This document shows positions 42,919 to 56,376 of a stretch of 64,000 nucleotides of DNA, in pieces (positions within the stretch are counted from its first letter, which is position 1; each line of letters begins with the position of its first letter). The translations under genes and the position numbers were made by a program. Where the stretch lies: positions 14,667,309 through 14,731,308 of the forward strand of contig NC_037269.1 in assembly GCF_000002425.4 (NCBI RefSeq), written 5' to 3'. The DNA is from Physcomitrium patens (Eukaryota > Streptophyta > Bryopsida > Funariales > Funariaceae). Under the pieces are notes generated by a model. That model had not been told where the DNA came from and did not search any database. It saw only the letters and a program-made list of their open reading frames with translations.

Positions 42919-45110
42919 ATAATACCTATTGCTATGGTTTGAACTCTATCTAAGATTTTCTAATTCATTCTCTTGGCTGTTCCATTTTGGTACAAAGTAT
43001 GCAAATAATGCAAAGTAGCTAGTTGTCTTTTTATTCATGTCTATTTATAAAATATCAAAAAAAAATTAAACTTAAACTTACTATTCCTATTTATTCTAAG
43101 AATTTTAATCTACTCATAGCTATCATTTTCTCCATGTGCTTGAAAGCTCTTGAATTTTTTAAATGTTGAGCTTTTGGTCTTTAAAAAAATAATCCATGTC
43201 ATCCTATTAAAATTATTTATAATAGTAAAAAAATACCTAAAGCTTCTTTAGAAGGTTTATAAGAATGGAATACATAGGTCAATAAGAAACAACTAATTTT
43301 TTTATTATTATACAAATAAAACTCTCTTTTAATATAAAATTTTTAGTGAACTTTTTTTAATTGTTTTTGTAGTAGAATGGCTTAAGAGATGAAATATATA
43401 GCATCTTTCTAACATATTTTATCATTGATAAATTATGAAAAGCTTAAAAATTTGAATGTCCAAGCTTTTTGTATAATAAGTTTGTAGAGATTAGCTCAGC
43501 AAGGTTTATTTTGATTTACGATAGTGTGATTAGCTACTTTGGTGCTAAGAAGCAATATAATCTAATGAGTAGATCATAAAATCTTTTTATTATTACTATC
43601 TTTGATTTTTTTTCTTCATAATTTAATATCTATTTTATATAAAAATCACCATGCACCCTTTATCAATAATTATGTCTATTGACAAAAGACTTTTCTAAAC
43701 TCTAGATACATGAAGCACTCTTAATACTTCCTTTATCAAGTCTTCATGTTGGACTACCATTGTTTCTTCTCATTTGACTTCATGTATTTTTCTTGCTACT
43801 GACCTAATTTTATAATGTGATTTATATGGCATAGTGTTTGGTCTTATTACTACTGACATAGATGGTAGCATCATTATCTAAGTACCAATTTTTATTGTCA
43901 TGATTAAGGTTGAGTACCAAAATTATTACATCAAAAATTATGATTTAGCCTTATTTTTTAGTTTCTATTGATTTTGATATTATTCATAATTTTTTGTTAT
44001 AAGGTTTGCTTGAGCTTCCATGTTTGTATCCATCCATCTAATCCTTTTGAGCCATGGACATTCTCTACTGAAATCTCTCCATTCATTGTAATTATTGGTC
44101 CTTTTATTTTTATTTTTATTATTAATCTTAATACAAGAATCTACTACATAGTATTTCAAAGATCAAAAACTATTCTTGAGCTAGAATAGCTTGTATAAAA
44201 TCTTTATAGCTTGATAGAAAAATATTGAATATCAAGTGGAGCAATCTAGAATCTTTGATGTTTTCACCAATTGTTGTGAGTTGGAATATTGTTTCTTTTA
44301 CATGTGGTATAAACTCTTCAATTGATATTTTTTCTTGCATCCTTAAGATATAGAAAATATTAAATAATTACATTGTGTGTGCTATATTTTATCCTTTGTA
44401 CATCTCATATAGGATTTTCTATGCTTTTACTAGATTGTTGTACTTTGCAATGTGGTGGATCATAGTATGCTTTATTGACATGATGATGATTAATATTGCC
44501 TTGTATTTGTTTTTTTCTTCTTTGACCTATATGTCTAGTGGTTTGAAATTGATGGTCATTAATTCTCCTTCCTAAATTGATCTCATCTGCAGTAGCTACC
44601 AAAGCCTCTTTCGCTACATCAATGTATAAATTTATATCTTTTAAACTAAGAAGTTCAAGATGTCTTTTAGCTTTATTGATTCTTATATAGTAAAGTTTTT
44701 TTTTTAATTCATTTTATTTTGTTGTGATAATCCTTGTCTTTTTAAAAATAAATATATACTTACTTTGATTACATAACTTTGTTCCAATGTCATTAATAAA
44801 TATACTTTATGTAATTAGCTTCTTCTTTATAATCTATAATCATCTATGGCTCTAAGAAGCTTTATTAATTATTACTAGTATGTGACATCTATTTATGTGT
44901 AGTAGAAATTATCTTCTAATGTGGAATCTATTTCCTTTATTTTTGAATCTTATTATGATATCATGTTGTTGCAATTATATATTCTTGTCTCTTGAATGTG
45001 GAATGAAAAAATATTATCTTTTTGCATTAAGAAAGTCAAGCCTCAAGATTAATATTTATATATATATCAAGTTGCTAATCAACTTGTTTTTATAAGTGAC
45101 AGCTATTGTA
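42919..45110 (-). pseudogene. Decayed copia element (integrase, protease, gag remnants)
   Basis: Minus-strand fragments only. Around 43480-43390 is LYKKLGHSNF, the integrase zinc finger. Around 43240-43130 is the linker after the first core block (FKDQKLNI). Near 43010-42950 is YQNGTAKRMN, the third core block. Between 44600 and 44150 gag-like fragments occur (ATADEINLGRRINDHQF; LVKASKILYEMYKG-like). Every frame is broken. Its 3' half (RT, RNase H) is missing beyond the LTR at 41265-42918. Confidence 0.5.
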
Positions 45111-45781
45111 ATTGTAAGATGATGCAATATGGGCATTGTTAGGTTGCTACAAGAGAAGCTACAGCCAAACACATGATAATAGCCACCTAGGTTTATTTTA
45201 TTTGATTGTACAATCTAGCTAGTAGTAATTAGTTGTAGGTAGCAAACTACTTCTAAGTAATGTTAGATGGTATTGGAAATTGATGTGTAGTTCTTGCCGA
45301 TAACAAGTTATTAGTTATGTCTCAAAAATAATATTGTAAAGTGAATCAATGTAATTGTACAAAATAAAAAATTAACTTATTTTGTATTACTGCCATTTAA
45401 TTCATATTTATACATAATTAACTTTAATAGAATATGAACTTCTTTAACTTTATTGAATAGTGTAAATTACTCTTTTAAATTAATCTTTATTATGAGATTC
45501 TTTGAAAACAAGATTCTAGTATTTAAATTTTTTTTTTTTTTAATGATATTTTTACAAACTTCTTATTCAGTAGTTTTATTTCCTATTTTTATATTATTTT
45601 TTAAGTTTTATTGACTTCTTCTTTTTTACATATTTTTATTTTTTACTAAATATTTCTACCAACTTTTGACTAACTTTAAGAAAAATTCTATGTTAATTAT
45701 ACATTTTAATTACATTAACATTTTTTATCTTCTTATACTAACTTACATTTTTTACTATCTATTATCTAATTCGAAAACTTG
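45111..45781. other. AT-rich stretch, no assigned feature
   Basis: No coding signal. A segment near 45137-45290 starts TGTTAGGTTGCTACAAG and could be the LTR of the copia remnant to its left, but no second copy was found in the window, so this is not claimed. Confidence 0.3.
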
Positions 45782-46912
45782 TGAGTCATCAAATTGACTC
45801 ACTTGTTATTTCAGGATAAAAATATGCATTTAGAATGCTTTAAATCATAATATATAGTGAGTAGTGTAGAAATCCTTTGAGAAATAGAAAATTAGAATGT
45901 TAGTGGTGGAGATGGAGTCTTAGTAAGTCTTGGAGGTAATTATCTTTATTGATTTAGTATTTTATTCATTATTGAGTATTAAAGATTATTTATTAAGACC
46001 AATATTTATATTGGTCTTCTATCTATATGTACTATTTATAAAAACTATAAATATTAGTAGTTAGAAGAAGCATGAGAAAGAACCTCATGACATTTTAGTT
46101 ATTGATATAAAAAATAGGATTTATAGTGGATTTAAATTGATGTTTATTATTATTAAAAATTATGAAGGTAGAAAAATGTAGCTTTACATGGATATTAATA
46201 TTAAAGAAACATTATAGGATTTTTCAGAATTTATTTAGAATTTACTTATAATTTTTTAGAAATTTTTAGAACAATATTTAAGATCTTAGTAAAAATGAGT
46301 TTTATCACTTCGGAAGCCATTGTGAAGAAAGAGAGTGAGATTTGAAGGCCACACTAAGTTCTCAAGCTAATTGGGTGTTTTTTAATACCATGTTGAAGTC
46401 AAAAATACAAAAAAATGAATTTTACTAGTAGAAAATAGGAGGACCAGCAGCTAGTCTAGTCCTTGTAGGAAGGAAGGTGCACAAGTTCCATATAGGTTGT
46501 ATCACCTTGGATATAGGTAGGAAGATAAGACTAAGGCCTCAAGGCCTCTTTAGACAACTGATATACACTACAAGTGAGCCTTGGTGAGGTTCGAACCCTT
46601 GACCTATAAGCAAGTTACCCTTGAGGTAAAATATTTTTACTTAACTTTTATTTATTTACTTGTTATTTTTAAACCTTCATAACTTATTCATAGTAACTCG
46701 GATTTACATGTTTCTTACATCATTGGAAAATTTTAAAAATTAACTTCCTAAAAATATACTTTTACTTTTACTTTTTATTTTTTATTGGATGAAAACTCCA
46801 TGAACAATATTTTGGAGTGTGTATTTGCTTATATACATTCCTTTCTCTGGTTTGTATTGTTTCTTCTTTTGTTCTTATTCATTGCATCTTCTACTTCACA
46901 CTACCTATTACA
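45782..46912 (+). repeat. LTR-E copy 1
   Basis: About 1131 bp, TGAGTCATCAAATTGACTCAC to CTATTACA. Aligns over its full length with 62748-63874 in the same orientation; shared blocks include GGACCAGCAGCTAGTCTAGT and CAAGGCCTCTTTAGACAAC. Its start is palindromic (GAGTCATCAAATTGACTC). The next 60 or so bases (AAGCAACTCTTAATTGA...) are also shared, so it is the 5' LTR of an element reading right. Confidence 0.65.
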
Positions 46913-48480
46913 AGCAACTCTTAATTGATGCCATCTTATAATTTGGATAGAGGGGTGAAATTTATACTCACAAAACTCATAAAAAAATGTAAGAAGTTTG
47001 GGATAAAAGTATTCAATAGTGATCAATTTTTTGTTTGAAATCCTCATATGAAAATCATTTTTTAAGCCAAAAAGATTTTTAGTGTTGTTACAAGACAAGA
47101 GCATAGACCAATTATGCCTGCTACATATAACAATCCAAAGTTTCAAGATTAAATAGATGTTTGGGATCAAAAAAATGTCAATACATGCATATTCATCACT
47201 TTTGGTATTTTTTTGTAATTTATATCAAAGTTAATCAGTTGTTCTATCGCCAAGATTATGTGAACGAAGTTATGTTTAATATATCTCTAACAAATTGCAA
47301 AAAACTTTTTTCAACAATCGTCAAATTTTCTAATTATAAAATGTCACAAAGTGATGACATTAGTTCATATATCCAAAAAAAAATTGAAAATATGGCTTTA
47401 CACTGAAAGGATTTGCAATACAAAATATCAAAACACATGTTAATATCAAAGATAATGTTGAGCCTCCCACCAAGTTACAAGTTACAATAGTATCCTTGCC
47501 ACTTGGACAAAAATTCCAAAGGAATAACAGACCATTACCACTTTGCAAGGATGCCTTCTGTGCTACAAAAGTCTCCTCCAAATGCAGAGAACACATGATG
47601 ATTCAAGAAATTTAGCCTTTTTCACTTAAGGACGAGATACAAAAAATTCACGCCGGTAAGTTACTGGGAACAGCACCAGCCAAATGTTAAGTATATTAGT
47701 GACTTGAAAAGTCGGACCTGATGTTTTAACGGTGGTGTGAAAAGCCACTGGTCAGCTCATTGTCCGAAACCAAAGAAAAAGACTAAGGTGTTACTGCCGT
47801 TAAACCGATGCTTGTGCGTAATTAACTTCAATATATGCGCATCCGTTCAGATATTGGATTGAAGGTGGCGTTTTCTTTATGTTTATGCAGCTTGTTATGA
47901 AACCTATTCATTCACTGAGATTGGCCCTATTGAAATCGTACAGTTTCAAAAAAGCGAGGGATTACTGCGAATGCCAGGGGTCTCATTTTTTTGCGACGGT
48001 ATATATGATGAGAGCTATTTTCACCAACAACCTGGCCCCGAGAAGTTTTAACATTTTCCATTTTTCCCCTTGAAATAAGGTAGCCTTCGGTTTTTCAGGC
48101 AGACGGTTGTCTGGGTTTCATTCTGAACATATCGATCATCATCATTCGATCAGTTCTTATGCGGATCTGTTGATGAAACCATGCTTGCGATACACTCAAA
48201 TTCAGATCTCTATGGTCACAAATCGTAATGTCAGTGCTGCAATTTGTACGTCAGGCACTTCACCGGCAGGCTTCGAAACCGGAACAGTCAGCATTATCCG
48301 TAGGTGGTGTTTCAGGCATCTTTACAGTTGACCTGCGTGATGATATGTTATGAGGGATGTATGTACCGAAAGGACCAGTCAGCCTCATTGCAGGAACTCA
48401 GAAATGCAACCTGCAGGGTGCATCAACTCTGTATCGATGCCGAGGGATAGACTGCACTAGTAATCAGCCGATGTTCATGT
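46913..48480 (+). pseudogene. Copia-like gag and protease remnant after LTR-E
   Basis: In broken plus-strand frames: YKISKHMLISKIMLSLPPSY (copia gag core), then at 47722-47763 a zinc knuckle CFNGGVKSHWSAHC, in which the second Cys is Gly, followed by PKPKKKTK. Next come ETYSFTEIGPIEIVQFQ, resembling the segment after a copia protease active site, and MYVPKGPVSLIAGTQK near 48360, resembling the usual VLYVP..NLIS block. The part from about 47640 is clearly less AT-rich than the surroundings. Assignment to copia is moderate; RT and integrase are not seen. Confidence 0.5.
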
Positions 48481-48835
48481 TCGTATAGTAGATCGCTATC
48501 TTTTCCTGCCCTCTTCATCAAAATCCTTTGCTAGCCAGGAGAATATAGCTGGCCCAAGTGACGTATGGTTCACGGAGGATCTTGCAGGTTCTTCGATCAG
48601 AATCCCAAGAATCGACTCCAAAGCAGCGTAAGAGCGATCGTAGTGCTCAATGACAGCTTGGACTTTGTGGCTCAATCCTTCATTTCCGAAACGAAGATCG
48701 AGAGCGGGGCCACACCCTCAAATCCTCGCTGCCTTAGAAACCACGCTTGTAGTGTGTGTGTGCATCAGATTGGGAATCCTTCGTCGGGTGTTGCAAATTT
48801 CGATGGAGAACTAACTTTATCGGCTAAAGCAGTAG

Positions 48836-48866
<31 letters not shown>

Positions 48867-49140
48867 ATCATTATTATTATTATTATAAATTTTATGACTG
48901 TTATTATTGTCTGCTTTCTGTGCAACACTTATGAGACATGTGCTGAGGTGAGGCGAAAGGATGACTGCCTCGGTATGTGCCCGTGTAGATGTTCCACTGC
49001 TCAGCAGCCCAGCTTTCTTCCTATTTTGCACAAGTGACATCCTTCTGATGTACTTCCGTTCCAGAATCGTCACATCTGAATGAGATCTAGTACCCAAGCC
49101 TTCTTTTCCATTGTTTCTTCTGTGCACAAACTTGTTAAAG
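48481..49140 (-). pseudogene. Unrecognised low-copy-looking coding remnant
   Basis: Two minus-strand frames stand out in a less AT-rich patch. One (48765-49127) reads RSHSDVTILERKYIRRMSLV and ends KVSSPSKFATPDEGF, with a Lys run encoded by a TTC microsatellite (about 48836-48861). The other, just downstream (about 48508-48720), reads ALDLRFGNEGLSHKVQAVIE and HYDRSYAALESILGILIEE and stops in EEGRKR. A stop lies between them. I do not recognise the family. It may be a gene fragment carried by or next to the LTR-E element. Confidence 0.3.
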
Positions 49141-52100
49141 CATAATAAAATAGCCTTGAAAGAAACATATTTCCGGCAATTTGTGCATGGTGATGTGGTA
49201 AGTGTGCTGAAATATTATAGTCAAAGATTTGAATATCTGTTTCTGAATGAATATGATCAATAACTTCTCAAGCAACTTCAGTATTCTTTGTAGAACTTAT
49301 GTCTTCAAAGTAAGAAATGTAACCAATGCCTATATTACTCAGTAATTAGAATAAGTAGGAATAATTATAGATAAAAAATTTCTTTAAAAATTATTGAAGA
49401 AGTTTATTAGATGTAGATTAGATATATAAATTTTTTTAGATATATCACATGATCGTAATTTTTAGTTTTAGAAAAAAAAAATTATCTTAAAGAAGTTGTT
49501 AAGTGATTGGACTACAAGCCTTTTGGTTCTTAAAAAGCTTTCACTTGGCTATTTTGGTAGTTAGTAATATATAGAAGTAAGATTACTATTTTAGATATTT
49601 TTAATCTTGAATATTTTTACTTTATATTTTAAATTTAAGTCTCTTTAATTTCTTTGTATTTGATGATAGCCATTTTTTAAATTAAAAATCCAAAATTTAA
49701 TATTTCTTCTTTATTTTTTTGATATTTTTTAAAGATTTATAAGTGTATTTGTTTTGATGATAAAATTTACTTCTCAACTTAAATTAAAAGAAAAATTTAA
49801 TTAAAAGTTTTTAAAATTAGTATTATAATTTAATTGAAGAAAAAAATAAATACAAGTAAAAAAGGATAATAAAAGACAATTGAACTTAAAAACTAATTAT
49901 AATGTGTACATTGCATTTTTACTTAATAATTTTAAAAAATAAAATAATATAATTAAATTAATAAAAATAATATAATATACTTATAAAATATTTTAATTTT
50001 TCTAATAAACTTTTCAAAGTAAATTAGAGTTAATATGATTAAATTATAATAATTTAAAAAATTATTTTAAAAATTAAAAAAATAATGAAATACTAAGAAA
50101 TTCTAAATAAATTATAAATAAAAAAAGTAATATTATATCTACAACAATTTAATATCATGTCAAGTTTCCTCAAATGCATTTTTCGTGATTTATTTAAAGC
50201 AAAAAGCCCAAAACCAATAAAAAAAAAAAAAAAAAACAAAAAAAACAAACAAACAAACAAACAAACAAACAAACAAACTGAAAATCCCATTTTATACATA
50301 AATAAAATAAATTTTGTATTTTTATGCTTCTCTTATCTACTAAATATAATTCATGATTCTCTAAAAAGTAAAAAATATAAGAAAAATAAAATTTTAGATA
50401 TTCTTTCAAGAACTTAGAAGAAATTATTACATTAAAGAGAAAAGCATAAAAATATAATACCAACTAGTGTTGATGCTTTTAAGACTTACTAAGAATTTGA
50501 CTTAATAAATTATTATTCATTAAAAACCATTACATAAAAATAATATTATAAAACTAAATTAATACTTAAAAAATTAAATAATTCCTATGATATAATATTT
50601 AACTATCTTGATAATACTAAAGATAGATTTTTTGATGAATCTACTAATTAAAAAATATTTTCTAATTTATGTCTTAATTTTTTTTTTCTAATAATTTTTA
50701 AAAATTAAAAAATATATAATACCAAAATCTAATATTTTTTATAAAAGTAAATAATTAAAATATTTATATTAAAAGTAAATAATTAAAAGATTTAGAAATA
50801 TTAAGAATTTTTTTAATAATTATATTGTCCTTATTAATCAATAAAAATTATCTATTCATACAACTTAAGTATAATTTTTGAATTTATCATCTCAAATGAT
50901 AGTTTGTACATTGATTCTAAGAAAGTAAAAATTAGTGTAAATTAGACAACTCCAAGAAATTATGAAATATTTAATAATATTTATAATTTTAAAATTAAAT
51001 ATTTTTCAAATCTCTAATTCTTTTATAAGATAAATTATAAAGAAATTTTATAGTAGAATAGAGTTGTAAAAAAAAATCAATGCTTTAAAATAGTTTTATC
51101 TTAATTCTTATTTTATATTTTCCATAATATTCAAAGTTAATATATATATATATATATATAGATAATAAAAATTCTCAGAATATATATTTTTGTTACAAAT
51201 AAATAAAATTCTAGAATTTATTTTGTAGCTTTTTATCCAAAAAATCTTTACTAATAAAGATTAAATATAAAATCCATAAAAAATAACTTGTCATTGCAAT
51301 TTCATTTTAAATATTAGCACCGCATTTAAGAAGGCTCTTCTAATCTACTTAAATTTTATACATATTACAAGAACCTTGAGCATTTTATATCAACATGTGT
51401 CTTAAATCATCATCTAGCTAGTTGTCATGTTGCACTTAAGTAAAAATTTAGACAAAGACAAATTATATGGAAAGTACTAAAAAAAGATTAATAGATGTTT
51501 TTTTAAGGAATTAAAAATCATTGAACTAAGCATAGTTAAGAATTTAATTTTTTATATTTTTTAAAAGAGATCATTATTATTTAGAAATCTATAAATAGAT
51601 AAAAAATATAGTGGAATAAAAAATATTAATAAAATTTGAAAAAAAAAGTAAGATATTAAATCTTTTACTAAATTTTAACTTTTAAACATTCTTTAATTTT
51701 TAGAAACTCCTTAAATTTTAAAAAGTATTTTAATTAAAGAATTTATAATCATTATACTTTCAAAGATAATAAAGATTAATGTGATTTCTTGAGAGATATT
51801 TGAAAATTTAAACTTAATCTATAATTAAATTTTTTATAAGTATATAGATGTACAAGCAAGGAACTTGACACTTGATTTTGGTTTTATTTTAATAATTTAA
51901 TTAATAGATATTAGACTCCATGTACATGGAAATATTATAAAAAAAACAAATTGATGTGAGTTTCTAATATCTAGATATTAAAGCCACACAAAAATTGAGG
52001 TATATATTGAGGTATACTAAAATACAAGATTTGAGTATTAAAAGTTTCTAATAAATTTGGAGTAGAGATATAATTATTAATAGAAAATTTTATTTTTCAT

Positions 52101-53540
52101 TATTTTATAATTTATAAGAAAAATATTTTTTTAATTGTGAGATTATATAAGGCTTATATAGAAACTTATGTATAAAATTTAAAAATAACTATGAAATGAC
52201 ATTAGAAGTAACAATCCATTAAAAGTTTTTTCTTGAAATCTATAATTTATTTTAGATTTAATAAGAATTTTTTGAAGATTTTTTAAATATTAATTTAGGA
52301 TTTAATAGGATTTAGATATTATAGAATTCTAACAAAGATTCTATCTCAATAATAGTATCTAACTAATCATAAAGTTTTAAAAGATACTTTCTAAGATAAC
52401 ATAGCTAGATATTAAATTATTTTAAAATTTTTATTTTAAAATTAATCAATAAATAAAATACATATAATAAATATTTAAATAATATTATATATATATATAT
52501 ACTATTTTTATCTTATTTTTATCAATTTTTATCTTCTATAATTTCTTTAAATATAGAAATTATATAAATTTTATTAATAAAATAAATAATATTATATACA
52601 GATAATAAAAAATATTTAAAATGGTATTCTTTATTATGACTTACAATCTTTAGTTGAATCTATCTTCATCATCAATTATCTCAAGTTTAATAGAAACTAA
52701 ACTTGAGATATTATCTCAACTTAAATATATTTTTGTAATTCCAGAAGTTCTTTTTCACTAGTTTTTTTTATTATATATAGAATGACTAAATTATATTTTT
52801 TGAATTTACTTCTATATTAGATATTATAGAAATTATATTTCTAATATTTTTTTTTAATTCAAATATATTTTTAATTCTTTTTTTACTTATCACCACATAA
52901 AATATCTTAGAAACTTTTAAATTTTTATTTTTATTATCTATTCACTACTAATTTAATCTAATATATCTAAAACAATAATTTTTTTTAAAAGTTTAAAGCA
53001 TATTAACTATCATTTAATTTTCTTATAATTTCATTAAAAAAATTGATACTAACTATGCTAATTCTTATAACCTTATATTTAATGGAATTTTTTAAGAGTA
53101 TATTTTTATTATTATATAAAATATAAGTAAAAAATCATTAACTTTAAGAGCATATATGATATAAGCAAAAAAAACAAAATATTTATATATTTCAAAAAAA
53201 ATTATTTTTTTATGGTAATAATAAAATAATATCTAAATTCTTTATCTACATCTGTAAAAATACTTGTTTAAATTTATAAGTCTTTTTATCTTATTTTTTT
53301 AATTTAATTCTATATTTTTTTAAATATCTCTATTATCTTTAGTTATTCAAAAAAAATGTTTCAATATTGACATATTTTGAAAAGAATGGTGTATTATAGA
53401 TGAATTGTAGTGAATAATGTCACATGGTTTATATAGCAAATAAAGTACTCCTTTACATCTACCAAATAATCCTAGGTTAAAAAGAATCTATTAAGTGATT
53501 GCACAGCTATAACCAATCTAATTTGGAATAGTATAGAAAT
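49141..53540. other. AT-rich DNA without recognisable features
   Basis: About 4.4 kb of very AT-rich sequence. The few open frames are low-complexity (Lys/Asn or Phe/Leu runs). I found no protein motif, LTR pair or RNA gene. It holds simple repeats: (CAAA)n at about 50236-50278 and (TA)n at about 51138-51160. Confidence 0.5.
50219..50278. repeat. A-tract followed by (CAAA)n microsatellite
   Basis: A run of A interrupted by C leads into about nine CAAA units. This produces spurious Lys/Gln-rich and Phe/Val-rich frames on the two strands. Confidence 0.95.
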
Positions 53541-54000
53541 AATTTTTTGAGTGTGGTATCTAATTTTTGGATTCTATCAATTACTCAATATTATAGCATT
53601 TTATCATCATCAGATATACTATGTCAATATTATTAATAATCTAATGACATCATTAATACTTATTAGCAGCTATAAAAGCACCATTCTTAATCACAATTCT
53701 TGGCATGGATATATTCCAAATTACCACATTCTAGGATCTTCTAGAATCTTCTATAAATTTTTAAAAACTTCCACAATCTTTTAGAAAATTCCATAAGCTT
53801 GTAGAAGCCTCTTTAGACTTCCAAAAGCTTCTCTAGACTTTTAGAAACTTCTATAGAAAATACCATAGACTTTTGTAACTTTCATTATAGTATAAATAGG
53901 AGCCTTTGGAACCACTTTTGCTATCAATCTCATTCTTTGTCTTTAATCTTGACATACTTCTTTATTAGATTCTCGTATCGTTGAAAATTCCTTAAACAAC
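53541..54000 (+). repeat. Possible LTR with TATA box and heat-shock-like motifs
   Basis: A run of TTC and GAA triplets (TTCTAGAATCTTC near 53740) is followed by repeated CTTCTAGACTTTTAGAA-like units, a TATAAATAGG box near 53891-53900, and a possible LTR end CTTAAACA near 53998. This is the layout of an LTR promoter region. No second copy or coding part was identified, and the left boundary is unknown. Confidence 0.35.
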
Positions 54001-54089
54001 TATGAGATCTATTCTCTGCTCTCTTCAAGGCAACATCACCTTCAGTAAGACTATTTATGAGTTAATAAGTATTAATGTCAAAGAGAATT

Positions 54090-55770
54090 ACCTTTAGTAT
54101 GCCATATATTCAAAAACCTTCATATACGAAACATAAGATTTCTTGCCATTCCAAGCTTCTTATAGAGTCGTTGATGTGAGTGCACTTATAGGGCACATAT
54201 TCTTTATATATGTTGCTATAACCACAACTTTTATCTAATATTCATACCTAAGATTTCATACTTGAAGCATATTCTTTGCCATCTCTACAATGGTATAATT
54301 TTTTCTTTTAACAACTTTATTTTGTTATGGCATATAAGGAATAGAAGTTTATCTTACAATGCCTTAAATCTTTAAAAAGTCATAAAAATTCTTTGACATA
54401 TACTTACCTCCATTGTCTATGCACAACACTTTGATCTTGCACTCACATTGCTTTTCTACAAGTGCCTTAAATTCTTCAAATCTTAAAAAATACTCATTCT
54501 TAGCTTTAAGGATGTAAATCTATACCTTTCTTAAAAAATCATTAATAAATGTAATAAAGTACTTTACTCCTCTAATTGATGGCATCTTTATTGGTCTACA
54601 AACATCCAAATGTACAATCTCCAAAAATTTGGTAGCACATATTGCAATTCCTCTTAGAAATCAAGCCTTTTATTGTTTGCCTTAAATACAATCTTTACAA
54701 GTAAGTATCATGGCATTGTAATTGAATTGACTAAGTTCCAAGCCATATACCATGGATTAAAGCTCTTTTATGCTTTTGGCATTCAAATGACCAAGTTTTT
54801 GATGCCAAATTCTAAAATTTTCTTGTTTTTGTGGAAATTGAGCAAATATTGTCACTTCAATTCTATTCACCTTCTTATAATTGATAAAATAGAGGTTGCC
54901 ATCTCTTAAGCCTTTGGCAATATGTTATCTACTCAATGTCTTTACAAAACAGTCATTCATATCAAATTAAACTTTATAACCATGTGATATAAATTTGCTC
55001 ACCAAAAAAAGATTTTTCTTCATCTTTGGCATATGTAAGACTTCCTTCAATCTAATCTTTTTTATTTGATTTTTCTTAGTGATCTCCACTATAATAGAGC
55101 CAATTTTAATGGCTTGCACCATGACATTGTCTCTCAATCAAACATTTATTGCTGAAATTTCTTCATAAGTGTCAAATGAACACTTATATGGTATCATGTG
55201 TTTAGTAGCACCCGAATCTATAATCCACTTAGACATGGCAACCATGGAGGCTCTTTCACTTACCATGAAAGTATAATCATCTCCACCAAAACTATCACTA
55301 GCATTGTGTGCATTCTCCCTATCTCTTTTCTTACCTTGTAGTAATTTTTGGCAAAGTGACATGATTTTTTATAAATATAATAATTTTTATATTACTTTTT
55401 GAATTATTACATTGGTGAAAATAGCTACCTTTGCCTTAACTTGAAAATAGAACCGAATCATCACTTTGAAGCTCCTTTTCTTTCCTCTTAGTCACTTTAT
55501 GGACAAATTTTGATGTGACATAATTCATGGTAAGTTCTTTCATGTTGATAGACTCGAATGCCACAATGAGGTAGTTATAGGACTTGAAAAGGCTCACAAA
55601 TAATATCAATACAATGTCCTTATTATCAATTAACTTGTCAATAATTGCTAGTTGCTTTGCAAGTGCTTTTATCTTGTTGATATGAGCCATAAAATCATCT
55701 TCTTCTTCAATCTTTATCATTAAGAACTTCTTCCGTATCCATAGAATATTGACAAGGTTTCTACTCTCAT
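54090..55770 (-). pseudogene. gag, protease and integrase of Copia3, broken
   Basis: gag at 55436-55720 has MAHINKIKALAKQLAIIDKL and YNYLIVAFESINMKELTMNY. The zinc knuckle that follows is degraded. The protease frame (55138-55362) carries KWIIDSGATKHMIPYK with an intact DSGAT. Integrase fragments follow: IVHLDVCRPIKMPSIRG (first catalytic Asp kept), CIDNGGKYMSKNF (second Asp kept), and further fragments to HQRLYKKLGMARNLMF near 54150. Shifts and stops occur throughout. Confidence 0.7.
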
Positions 55771-55775
55771 AGATA

Positions 55776-56335
55776 TGTCAAGGATAAGAACTCGATGAAA
55801 AACAATTCAGACAAGTGAGCCTTCACTCAAAGAGAGGTGACAAAATATAAATAAACAAGTATATATATTGAAAGAGAAACTGGAATGGCTATTGCCAAAA
55901 GACAAGAAAACTAGAGACCCTTGAAACTAGACTAGAAGCAAGAAAGGAGTTGACAAGAGTGAAGAAGCCTTCACTCTTGTCTCTATACATACTATCTAAC
56001 TAGGGGCTACGTGGCGGCATTTTATACGACCTCTAATATGTGTTGACTTTGTAGGACACATGCCTTGACTTACAAGGCAAGTTTTTCTACGTGTGGGCCA
56101 CATAGTTAGCTTGATCTTCAAGCTAACAATATGTGTGGCACATGGTCAACTTGTTGACCACGTTTCTAATCCAAAAAGTCAATTAAAGACACCTATGAAG
56201 TCAAAGCAGCATCTATAAAGCTTCTAAGAAGCTTCCATATTAAATATTATAGAATTAACTTACTTTTACCTAATTTTACTTACTTCTATCTATTTCTATA
56301 TGTAATTATTAGCTTACATGATTATGGCCGTGATA
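55776..56335 (-). repeat. 3' LTR of GypC
   Basis: 560 bp, TGTCAAGGATAAG to GGCCGTGATA (last two bases changed from CA). Differs from 61608-62167 at a modest number of sites. It lacks the long GAA/TTC array of GypA and GypB, with only short GAAGCTTC pairs near its upstream end. Confidence 0.93.
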
Positions 56336-56376
56336 TTACCCCTCCTTCTAGAGACGAGTTCCATAAAGAGCGGTCA

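Noticed and set aside
45111-45781. LTR of the decayed minus-strand copia
   Set aside because: TGTTAGG start is suggestive, but there is no partner copy or primer site to fix its ends.
46580-46605. tRNA-like B box GAGGTTCGAACCC inside LTR-E
   Set aside because: No cloverleaf, anticodon arm or A box at the right distance, and the second LTR-E copy has it mutated. It may be chance or an old SINE-like relic.
50093-50463. Lys/Gln- and Phe/Val-rich open frames
   Set aside because: Produced by the (CAAA)n microsatellite and A tract; no protein-like composition.
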